Source of the DNA: Rhynchonema sp. JSB1_4
Lineage: Eukaryota; Nematoda; Chromadorea; Monhysterida; Xyalidae
DNA: 64,000 nt
Direction of reading: 5' to 3'
Assembly: GCA_030248065.1 (NCBI GenBank)
Contig: JASAMV010005947.1
Span: 1-64,000 of the forward strand
Below are positions 34,884-44,966 of the stretch, piece by piece. A program made the translations under genes and the position numbers. Position 1 is the stretch's first letter. The number at the start of each line of letters is the position of its first letter. The notes beneath the pieces are model-generated. The model was not told the origin of the DNA and did not search any database. It worked only from the letters and a program-made list of their open reading frames with translations.

Positions 34884-35789
34884 CTAAAGAGGTGCAATTT
34901 TATAACACAGGGAATTTTCTTTGGGCCACAGTTTGAGATAGAGTTGCTCCACTAATTTTGACCAGCGTAAAAGTTATTCCTCCACAGCTAATGAACATCT
35001 TTTACGGTGGTCGAAATTAGTGGAGCAACTCTATCTCAAACTGTGGCCCAAAGAAAAATTCCCTGTGTTGTAAAATTGTACCACAAGAGCTGAGTATAGA
35101 GCACTCAGCTCAGCCGCGTGGCTGAAAAGCAGCCTGAAACATTGAACTACGTAAATATCGCTTCATGTCTAAGTCGAAAAGCGGTGGAACATCTCAGCCT
35201 CTGGTATACTGTAGATTTCGCGGCGGTGACATCAGCGGCTAGATTGCCTATACCTTGTGGAGGAACAGTTTTAAATGACGGAACGAACGCACTCCCAGAA
35301 TATATGGGACCTAGCCAGAAAACTTCTAAATCAGCAATGAAATGAAATGAAACTTTTCGTGCGATTTTTTGGGGCGCCGAAAACGATAACCGAAACCATT
35401 TTGATATTACAGCAAAGCCTAACAGCTGAAAACGTGACTGAACCTGAATAATACTAACACGCTGCTTGATGCTTTTCTCCAGGTGTTTGCAGCTTATACC
35501 TAGGTTGATGTTCAGACTTACGCTCAGGCTTAGGTATCAGCCAGGAAGACCTGCTCATACAAAGGTTAAAATCCAAAAAAAGTTCAATTTCACATTTCCA
35601 GTTGTTGGGGACGGTGAGATTCAAATCGGACTGAGCATCACCACCATCGATTTTGGCAATAATTTTTGGCACAAAATGGCGCAAGGCATATAGGTGATTT
35701 AAAAATACTTTCCGTTGTCTTTAGTGTCACAGAAAACTCCAGAAAAATATTGATTTCATTGCAGAACCAATTTAGACTATTTTGATCAG

Positions 35790-36300
35790 GTCCCTTATAT
35801 TCGGGGAGGTCCGGATACTGGGCTCATCGCGTCGTGGATCTCTGGAACAGTCTCCCCGAGAGCGTGGTTTGTGCTCGCACAACAAAGGCCTTGAAAACAA
35901 AACAAAACTCGTGTTGCAGAGGCCTAGTTTTTGGCCAAATACACTCAAAATTTTCAGCCGTCGACGTCGTTGACTGATCTTGACTCAACTTGCCTGCATG
36001 CTGCTTTTCAGATCGTTTTATCAATCAATCATTCACAAAAACTAGTTGTACAGCCGTTATTGAATTCAAATCAATTCGCTGGCAAACATCATATTTTCGC
36101 AATTGTTTCCATTGTCAACTGGGTTCGCCGTGTTTGAGGATTCATTTTGGGTTCGTTTGTACTGGTTTGGTTCCGGTTCGTTTGTCTTTCTATTTTATTT
36201 TCTTGCATTTTGCCGTTCTCGCTATTTTAGGTGTGTCCTGATCAGTGTTTGGTCTTTGCGTGTAGCAAACAGATAAATCTTGAATCTTGAATCTACTGTA
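35790..36300 (+). mobile_element. 3' fragment of a LINE-type retrotransposon
   Basis: One frame near 35,815-35,905 reads HRVVDLWNSLPESVVCARTT followed by KALKTK, the usual C-terminal tail of jockey/CR1-like reverse transcriptase ORFs (WNxLP...VV). It is followed by a 3' region ending in short TTGAATC repeats at about 36,275-36,293, a typical LINE tail. Upstream, 35,260-35,790 holds nothing I recognise. Confidence 0.6.
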
Positions 36301-36362
36301 CCACCAGAAAGGCCTGCAATCAACCTACCCACTGTACCGGCCGAGTTAAGGGGGGGAACCAC

Positions 36363-37015
36363 CAGTGTAGTTCCTGGGGGGGAGGGGGTGCCCCCTCGGG
36401 TACGCTATCGGCACTCCTTCGATACTCGGAACCCAGTTCCCAAGAGAGGAACAGTTGAGGTTTTCTTTTCATGCTTAGGCTTAGGCCCCAGCCGCCCCTT
36501 ATAATACATTGCGTGTAGGCCTAAGCCTAAGCCAAACAACAATGGTTAGGCGTAAAGAAAGCCTAACCCTAAAATCAATAACTGAATATCGTTCCTTAAC
36601 CACAGGGTCCCGAGTATCGAAGGAGTGCCACGCTATCTCCCCCTCGGGTGGTACACTATCCCCCTATCGCCCCCTCTGGGCACACTATCTCCCCCAATTT
36701 TTGCCTAAAATGGCCATTTTTAGGCCTAAAATGGGCATTTTTAGGCCTAAAATGTGTGATTTTCAGGTCAATGTTCTCAAAAGTCGCCAAAGTACCCTTT
36801 ATGAAGAATTTTTTCCAAAAAGGGGCAAAAATAGGTCAAATTTTCTACCTCAAAAAGTGACTTTTTCCCAAATTTGGGTCTTCCCCCTTCCCCCCTCGGC
36901 CTCGGGGGTACACTATCTCCCCCTCCGAAAAAAAACGGGGGTCCGCTATCTCCCCCCTAGGGGCCCCGCGGGAGGGGGCGGGGGGGGGGGGGCCGCCCCC
37001 CCCCACCCCCGCCGC

Positions 37016-37054
<39 letters not shown>

Positions 37055-37076
37055 TTCAGGACGATGAACTACACTG
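36363..37076. mobile_element. CAGTGTAGTTCCTGG-family element with poly-G/poly-C core
   Basis: Left end CAGTGTAGTTCCTGG is intact. The right end GATGAACTACACTG is degraded and target duplications do not match cleanly. The interior repeats GGTACACTATC. Near the right end a G-rich run (36,967-36,992) faces a run of about 38 C (37,017-37,054). The 199-codon frame here is low-complexity repeat translation. Confidence 0.7.
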
Positions 37077-37319
37077 GGGGAACAAAATTTCTTATGTCTA
37101 AATTTTGATGAAAATGTGCTCTAAAACGCTAATTTCGCGTGCATCGCGCGATTTTTCGCCTATTTGGAGTGAAAAATATCGATTTTATATCATTTTGAGC
37201 CAAAAATAGCAACCTACTGCCCCCTAGGCATGAGGGCAATACCGATTTTTTAACCCAAGCCAATACCCAATACCAAAGCCCACCCCCAAGGCCCCAATAC
37301 CCAATACCTCAAATGGGAC

Positions 37320-37771
37320 CAGTGTTGGAGGTGGGGGTTTGGGGGGGTAGCCCCCCCCAGTACAGTAGGTATCCCCCCTTCGCCTGGTACATTACAACAG
37401 TAGGTATCCCCCCGATGTTTGGCATGGTACAGTAGGTATCCCCCCGATTTTCACCCCGGTACAGTAGGTATCCCCCCCGATTTTGCCCCAAAAGTGCCAA
37501 TTTTTGACCAAAATGGCCAAAATTAGTGCAAAATCAGTGGTTTTTACCTCAAATTACCCGAAATTCGCGCGCTACGCGCGCAAATCCTACGTTTTCACAC
37601 GATTCCACACATAATAAACACATAAAAAATTTTCACCCCAAAACCTAACCCCCCCCAACCCCCCCCTAGGTACATAACCCCCCCAGGCCATCGGCTCTGG
37701 TACAGTAGGTATCCCCCCTCTCCGAGCGCGGTACAGTAGGTATCCCCCCCTCCAGAGTACCTCCAACACTG
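37320..37771. mobile_element. hAT-like element, CAGTGTTGGAGG family
   Basis: Ends CAGTGTTGGAGG and ACCTCCAACACTG, exact 8-bp duplication AATGGGAC (37,312-37,319 and 37,772-37,779). Subterminal unit GGTACAGTAGGTATCCCCCC. It is inserted in another CCAATACC-rich unit of about 37,225-38,165, whose ends TAGGCATG and CATGCCTA are inverted. Flanking arms near 37,085-37,225 and 38,240-38,390 are also inverted repeats. Confidence 0.9.
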
Positions 37772-38415
37772 AATGGGACCCAGCCCAATTCCAATACCCA
37801 ATACTCAGGTTGAGACCCAATACCAATACCGACCCAATACCCAAAAATTCCAAACTTTTTTTTTAAAAAAATGGGCCTGTTTTGGGTTTTTGATCGAATA
37901 CTAAGTAAAATATGTCTGGATTTCTCATTCTTCTTAACATTGCAGCTAAAAATAGCGAGTTCAAAGGCTAAAAAATTGAAAGTTTTTCACCATTTCAGGG
38001 CTCTGGAGGAGAAAAATAGGACAAAACAGAGGTATTGCGTGCATGAGTGGCACCCAATGCCTGGAAAAGACCCAATCCAATACCCAATACCGGCACCCAA
38101 TACCTGGTATTGGGTATTGGGTACCCAATACCAGGTATTGGGTATTGGGTATTGCCGCCATGCCTATCCCCCCAAGGTACAGTAGGTAGGTAGGTTGACG
38201 CTCCATCCTGGTACAGTAGGTAGGTCGCCGCCCGGCGTCTGGTACAGTAAGTTGCTATTTTTGGCTCAAAATGGTATAAAATCGGTATTTTTGACTCCAA
38301 ATAGGTGAAAAATCGTGCGCTACGCGCGAAATTAGCGTTTTAGAGTGCATTTTCATCAAAATTTCGACCTAAAAAATTTTCTTCCCCCCTCTGGCTCGGC
38401 CGGTACAGTAGGTAG

Positions 38416-39940
38416 CAGTGTAGTTCCTGGGGGAGGGGGGACCCCCCTAAGGTACACTAATTTCCCCGACCAAGGTACACTAGTACACAGACCTGTACGG
38501 GAGGAATTTTTTACCCTCGGCCGGTAATGGCTTCAGATCGAAAAATTGGGGGGTCTGGTAACCTCGGAAGCAAAATCAGGGGGGTCTGGTAATTTTTATG
38601 AATGAAGTCAGTAGACCTTATTTCAGTGTTACAGAGCTCATAGAGCCATTAGCCATGTATTCTCAGACTCATAAATACGTTTTGGCAGGTTTCTTTAACA
38701 AGCACAAGCATTTACGGCGCAAAACAACATTTAGAAACAGAATAATCAAGTTTACGTACAAAATCTGGAAGTATAATACATACCTAAAAAGTTGACCGAA
38801 ATGTTCAAATTAGTTAAGTAATGCCACGAATCAAGAAACTTTAAAACACTTCTGGTGAGCTAAGAAGACCGGAGACAATGCAATTACGTACAGTTACAAT
38901 GTGCAGGTATAGGTTATGATGTCATTCAATGCGCAAGCCACAAAAAACGGGAAACGTGACAAGCATAACTTTCGTTAGATTGAAATGTTGAACTTTCGGA
39001 ACATGTTAGCGAAGCGCCGCTGAGCTTCGTCATCAATGTTCTCTTCTGCATAATGCCATTTCGCCACGACTTTTAGGCCAAAACTTTGGCAGTCGATCAC
39101 ACAGAAACCCGCACCATCACCACGCTCATTGTGCTTGCTCTTTGTCATTTCAATTGTCTGTGTGAACGTTAGCTTGTGCAAATTATTTTGCTTACTTTGG
39201 AACTACTATGTTGTTCGTTTTACGTGCATCATTCAAGCCCACTTTAGGGCATAGTATAACTGGTGCCACCCAACCCATCAACAAGCTTCGCAGTCATTAA
39301 TCAACAACAAAGATACAATACCTATGCATATACATGATACCTATACTACTGTATGCCAGCCACATATGTATACTTTGCATACAACATGGCACTTCAACAT
39401 TAAAAAAGGCATAACAAGTCATCAGTGACAGAAAATGCGCGCGAAGCGCGCCGACCTGAAGTATAAAAAGGCTAAAATACACGTTTAAAATGCTTTTTGG
39501 AAGAGGTACTGGTTTGGATTTTGAGGGGGGTCTGGTAATTTTTGCCGAGGGTGCCGGAATTTACCCTCGGCAAATCCAAAATGACCCTCGGCCGGGCCGA
39601 GGGTGGTTGTACAGGTCTGCTAGTACACTAATTTCCCCTCCGGGTACACTAATTTCCCCAATTTTTGCCTAAAATGGCCACATTTGGGCCTAAAATGGGC
39701 ATTTTTAGGCCTAAAATGTGTGATTTTTGGGTCAATGTTCTCAAAAGTCGCCAAAATACCCTTTTTATGAAGATTTTCCAAAAAGGGGTAAAAATAGGTA
39801 AAATTTTCCACCTCAAAAAGTGACTTTTTCCTGATTTTTGGTCTTCCCTCCTTCCCCTCCCCCCAGGGAGGTACACTAATTTCCGCTCCGAAAAAGTAGG
39901 GAGGCACACTAATTTCGCCGCCGGACCAGGAACTACACTG
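38416..39940. mobile_element. CAGTGTAGTTCCTGG-family element interrupted by a second hAT-like element
   Basis: Exact duplication GTAGGTAG at 38,408-38,415 and 39,941-39,948. Subterminal unit GTACACTAATTTCCCC. The element at 38,488-39,619 sits inside it, so only about 390 bp belong to this one. Confidence 0.92.
38488..39619. mobile_element. hAT-like element with CCCTCGG repeats, nested
   Basis: 1,132 bp with ends CAGACCTGTAC and GTACAGGTCTG and exact 8-bp duplication CTAGTACA (38,480-38,487 and 39,620-39,627). Subterminal unit ACCCTCGGCCGG. The middle has short frames of about 65 codons on both strands with no family I recognise. Confidence 0.92.
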
Positions 39941-40423
39941 GTAGGTAGGTTGCCGCCCCACATTTTTGGTGGTACAGTAGGTTGCCGCCCCGCCTGGGTA
40001 GCTACACCACTGGGTCCCCCCCAATGGTACCCTACCCGCCCCGGCCTGGTACGCTACCACCCCCCTACCCGCCCCGCTCTGGTACCCTACCCCCCTCCGC
40101 GCCCCGCCCTGGTACCGTACCCGCCCCGATTTTTACCCCCAAAATGCCCATTTTCGGTCAAAAATGCCCAAATTTCGACCGAAAAACCCTAAAAAGTGCA
40201 TGCGCGCGATATGTGTACTTTTTAGTACATAAAAACAGGCACGCGAAAAAACTTGTGTTGTACCCTACCCGCCCCGAAAAATCTTCTCCCCTCCCCCCAA
40301 ACCGGATCCCCCCAAAATCTCAGGTACACTACCTCCCTTCCCGCCCCGATTTTTTCCACCTATGTACCTTACCCGCCCCGCCAAAGTAGCCACAGCACTG
40401 CCCCCAGCCACACCATTGCCCAG

Positions 40424-41233
40424 CAGTGCAGTTCCTGGGGGGATGGGGACCCACCTATACTGGCAGGCGGAAAAAAACCGTTTTTTTTTCGGAAAAAACC
40501 GAAAAAACCGTTTTTTTCCGAGACCCGAATACTTTTCCATTTATTTTTTCGTGGGTACCTTTTCGGTTTTTGATCGGAAAAATATCTGTACTTTATTCCA
40601 ATTTTGCCAAAAAATTGTAATGCAACACTGATGAGTTTTTCGATTTTGGTGAAAAATTGGCTCGAGCACGAAAATTAACCGACCCCAAATGGGCCAAAAA
40701 GCGTGTAAACCAAGTGTTTTCGACTGACTTCAATTCAACACTCTTCAAGAACACTCTCGTCACTTCGAACAAATTTTGCACTGAAATTGTTAGTTCTTAA
40801 GTACTGGAAAAATATTTGGAAAAAAACGGTTTTTTCGGAAAAAAACCGGTTTGTTTCACGAAAAATAAAAAACGGTTCTTTATGACAGTATAGACCCACC
40901 CCTAAGGTACACTAATTTCCCCGACCAAGGTACAGTAATTTCCCCTCCGGGTACACTAATTTCCCTAATTTTTCCCTAAAATAGGCATTTTTAGGATATA
41001 ATTGGGATTTTAGGCAAAAAATGTGTAATTTTTAGGTCAATGTTGTCAAAAGTCGCCAAAATACCCTTTTTATGAAGATTTTTTTCAAAAAAAGGCAAAA
41101 ATGGGTCAAATTTTCTACCTCAAAAAGTGACTTTTTCCTGAATTTGGGTCTTCCCCCAGGGAGGTACACTAATTTCCCGTCCGAAAAAGTAGGGAGGTAC
41201 ACTAATTTCCCCGCCGGACCAGGAACTACACTG
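40424..41233. mobile_element. CAGTGCAGTTCCTGG-family element with nested AAACCGTTTTTT element
   Basis: Exact duplication TTGCCCAG at 40,416-40,423 and 41,234-41,241. Inside, about 40,455-40,895, lies a unit starting CTATACTGGCAGGCGGAAAA and ending TTATGACAGTATAG with repeated AAAACCGTTTTTT. The sequence from 39,949 to 40,415 is repeated CCCTACCCGCCCCG without coding value. Confidence 0.9.
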
Positions 41234-42757
41234 TTGCCCAGTACTAGTGTTGGAGGTACTCTGGAGGGGGGATACCTACTATACCGGGCTCGGAGAGGGG
41301 GGATACCTACTGTACCAGAAGAGCCGATGGCCTGGGGGTGGGTTATGTGCCGGGGGAGAGTTTGGGGGTTAGGTTTTTGGCTGAAAATTTATAATATTTT
41401 TATTATGTGTGAAATCGTGGTGGGTAATTTGAGGTAAAAAGCAAGCACTGATTTTACACTAATTTTGGCCATTTTGGTCAAAAATTGGCACTTTTGGCGC
41501 AAAATCGGGGGATACCTATACTTGCGGGCCGGAAAAAAACCGTTTTTTTCCCGAAAAAACCGAAAAAAAACCGTTTTTTTTCCGAGGCCCGGAAAAATAC
41601 GTTTTTATTTTTCCGGAAATTTTTCCAAGTGGCAACTTTTGGAAAAAAACGGTTTTTTTTCCAAAAATTTCCGAAATATTTTCAAAGGTTGCGAAAGGAT
41701 GTTGTCAAAACCAATGTAAATCGGTGCTAAACAGTTCAAAATGAGCACTTTTTAATCTCCAAGTGCATTTTTAGCCTGTTTCAGGCCATTTCCCTTCAAA
41801 ATTTTCTCCAAAATAGGCGTTTTTGGACCATGGGTATCCTTAAGTACTGGAAAAATATTTGGAAAAAAACGGTTTTTTTCCGAAAAAAAAACGGTTTTTT
41901 TCCAAAAATATATTTTGCGGAAAAATACGCAAGTATAGGGATACCTACTGTACAGTGTGGGTCCTGGTCCGGCGGGGAAATTAGTGTATACCTCCCAGTG
42001 TAGTTTTTGGGGGGATGGCGGTCCCCCCAAGGTACACTAGCCGCCGCGACCAAGGTACACTAGTACACTAACCGCCACGCCAGGTACACTAACCGCCTCA
42101 ATTTTTGCTTAAAATAGGCATTTTTAGGCTTAAAATGGGCATTTTTAGGCCTAAAACGGGTGATTTTTATGTCGATGTTGTCAAAAGTCGCCAAAATACC
42201 CTTTTTATGGAGAATTTTTTTCCAAAAAGGGCCAAAAAATCGGTCAAATTTTCTACCTCAAAAAGTGACTTTTCCTGAATTTGGGTCTTCCCCCCCTGGT
42301 TGGGGGGGTTACCCCCCTGGTATGGGAAATCGGCCGGGGGTATGGGGTATGGGAAATTTTTCACTTTTGGAACAAGCACCCCTAAGAAATGACTTTTTGA
42401 CCCCGAGAAGCACCAAAATTGGCCACTTTTCGTCCAAAAATGTCAAAAATCGCTTGCTGCCGCAAGAAAACTCTTTTTTAAGCACTTTTTAGACCAAATT
42501 TGGCACTTTTAGAAGATTTTTGGGGTCATTCTTTTCAAACCCCCACCCTCGGGTACGGGAAATTTTTGAGTTTTTGGAGAACCCCCCCCCCTGGTATGGG
42601 AAATTTTTGATTTTTGGGGGTATGTATGGGAAATTTCCCGAAAATTGGGCTGGGTATGGGAAAATTTCGATTTCTCAACGACACCACTGTGCCAGACATC
42701 GGGGTGGGGAGACCTACTGTACCAGGCGAGGGGATACCTACTGTACTGGGGGGTACC

Positions 42758-44018
42758 TAGGGATCGGCGTCGGTGTCGGAAAAAAGTCGGTGTAGGTACC
42801 GACACTACTAATGTCGGTGTCGGTGTCGGTGTCGGTCCACAAAAGTGTCGGTTTTTTTCAGGTGTCGGTAGTGTCGGTCCCCAATTTTTCGGCAGCCAAC
42901 TACTATTAGAAAAAAATATATTTCGTACTGATTATGTTCTTTAGTTGTCCACAACATATAAAAAAGCGCCAAGCGCTGGTTTTGAACGACCAATTCCTCA
43001 TACACGGTTCAGTTTCAATTCTGCAGCAGTGCAACACAACAAGAGAACAATTTTTTTGGAATCAGATTAAAGGAAAGACATGCGAACAGAATGAGAAATA
43101 TCAATCACGAGTTATTTGCGAAGGACACCGATACATCATTATTCTCCATCACATCAGATACACTCAATTGTACAAGTATTGACACGTGGGTAGCATACGC
43201 TTCAGGAACAACAACTTTTCAGCAGTGTCTGGTTTCAAGCGATTTCGGTACTTCGTGTAGATGCTGGCAGCCAGGCTGAATTCTTGTTCAGACATTGTGC
43301 TTGTCGGTGCTGCTGATAAGTACCGTTTCGCCATTTTCGACAAACGAGGGAACAACACTTCGTTGTTGCGCCACCACACAAAGGGCCCAAATTTTGCATT
43401 GGACCTGCGTTTCTTTGCCGCGCGAGTCCGCCCGGACTAGCTTTGCAAAACCTAGTCGGTTCAGAATATCAAAATCGGTCTCTTTTGACGCCATTTTAGG
43501 CCTGCAAATTCAAATATGCAAAAATGGTTCGAAATAGGTTTAGCTAACAAAATGAGGGGTTTCGGCGACGCTTTTTATAGTGGCCGATGCCTTTGTACCA
43601 CTTCAAACATGAAAACACAAAATTCTGAACAACAAAAGTTGCGCTCATGGTAAAAATCCGGTTCGTTCCAACGTTGAATGTTTCACTGAGAGTGAGAGGC
43701 GGACAGAACCTGTTTGTTCCTGCGACAAAGAGACAGACCTATCCTATCATACAAAGTTCATAATTGTTTTTTGTTTTGGTATTTGATCCCTCTTTTTTCA
43801 GGTGAGAAGTACACCAACACACCGGTTTTTGTCCAAAAAGGCATTTTAGGTCTAAAAATAAGTTTTTAGGGCTAAAAAAGGCAAACTCGGTTTTACTGTC
43901 GGTGTCGGTCATTTTTTCACTGTCGGTGTCGGTGTCGGCGTGCTTTTTCGCCGGTGTCGGTACTTTCCAAAAAAGTGTCGGTGTCGGTGTCGGTGTCGGT
44001 CTACATGACCGACGCCGA
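42758..44018 (-). mobile_element. hAT element with deleted transposase (TAGGGATCGGCGTCGG ends)
   Basis: Ends TAGGGATCGGCGTCGGTGTC and its inverse ACCGACGCCGATCCCTA, exact 8-bp duplication GGGGTACC at 42,750-42,757 and 44,019-44,026. Subterminal GTCGGT repeats at both ends. The interior keeps the two ends of a hAT transposase gene, direct evidence that this element is of the hAT superfamily. Confidence 0.95.
43164..43494 (-). pseudogene. hAT transposase remnant (dimerisation domain)
   Basis: 43,164-43,376 encodes WWRNNEVLFPRLSKMAKRYL, then SAAPTSTMSEQEFSLAASIY and RNRLKPDTAEKLLFL, the C-terminal hAT dimerisation domain (Wxx...FPxLSxxAxxYL..TS..SE..FS). In another frame, 43,494 starts MASKETDFDILNRLGFAKLV and reads to VQCKIW, which looks like the N-terminal start up to a zinc-finger cysteine. 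The two meet near 43,385, so most of the transposase, including its catalytic core, is deleted. Confidence 0.85.
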
Positions 44019-44056
44019 TCCCTAGGGGTACCCCCAGACCCCCACCTCCAACACTG

Positions 44057-44966
44057 CCGAGTACTTTACCAGTGCCGAAATCTGCTTAATTTTCACCCCA
44101 AAAGGTAAAAAAATTTCCCGAAAGTAACTTTTTCAACCACATTTTTGTCAATTGTGCTCAATTCCACAACACCTTTGCTTGGTGAACTTGTCGTTCAGGT
44201 TTCTATCCATATACCTTCAGATATTTCCTTCATTTTTCCTCGATACTGGAAAAAGGTCACTTCGCCGACTTAAGAAGTCCACTTGTTTTTTTGAGAAAAA
44301 AACGATTTTTTCTTTGTTTTCAACGCTGAAGAAGACTGAGACCAACTGAGAAAAACCGTTTTTTTTCGGAAAAAACGAGAAAAAAATCGTTTTTTTCCGG
44401 AGCCCGGTAATTTTCGAAAATAAATTACCCGGTAAATTGCCGTAACTTACTTTTCCGAGAAAGTGTGTTCGAACCCATGTTACAAAATCGTTTTAAAACG
44501 GCTTAAAACAGCTGAAAGCGACCATGTTTCATGCCTGAAACCTGCAGACGGGGTTTAACAAACCATAAACAAAGCAAAAATTGCTCAAAAATTTGTGTTT
44601 CTGACTTCGGAATTCCTAGTGCTGTTGCTGGTAATGTATTTAGGTTTTTTCGAAAATATACATAAATTACCATAACTTTAGTCACTATACTGAAGACAAG
44701 CAACAAAAAAAGTTTTTTAAAGTGCTTATTTTTTTAAGACAAAGTCAGCATATTTGAAAAAAACAAAAGTTAAACATACCCGGATATTTTCGACTTTTTT
44801 GTCCCCAGAACATACGAAGTCTGGGTGACGCCAAAATCTGCTGTTACTTTAGACCCAAAAAACCAGAACGTTCACATTCACACAACTGACAACTCATTTC
44901 ATTTTTAGGTTGGGTTGTATTTGGACGTTGCGTATTGGATTGATACAGACGCACACTTTGTGCGGA
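44057..44966. other. Intergenic stretch before ETFDH
   Basis: No gene seen. It contains a short AAACCGTTTTTTTT palindrome near 44,350-44,400 related to the units at 40.5 and 41.5 kb, and AT-rich sequence. The ETFDH promoter should lie here or a little further left, but no core promoter motif stands out. Confidence 0.5.

Larger units (their letters stand above)
33690..35245. repeat. Inverted repeat flanking a hAT-like element
   Basis: About 160 bases at 33,690-33,850 return inverted at 35,085-35,245 (landmark: GTATACTGTAGATTTCGCGG). Between the arms sit the TAGGCCTGGGC element and a hairpin at 34,904-35,073 whose arms contain GAGATAGAGTTGCTCCACTA. The arms probably belong to an older foldback transposon. 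Confidence 0.65.
41245..44056. mobile_element. CAGTGTTGGAGG-family element, heavily nested
   Basis: Ends TAGTGTTGGAGGTAC and CCTCCAACACTG, with flanks CCCAGTAC and CCGAGTAC (7 of 8 identical). It contains an AAACCGTTTTTT unit at about 41,510-41,950, truncated CAGTGTAG-family ends at 41,953 and 41,996, a GGTATGGGAAAT repeat block near 42,310-42,665, and the 1.26 kb element at 42,758-44,018. Confidence 0.82.

Noticed and set aside
36509..37108. Long open frame of 199 codons
   Set aside because: It runs through repeated GGTACACTATC units and the poly-C tract of a transposon. The composition is low-complexity proline/glycine and matches no family.
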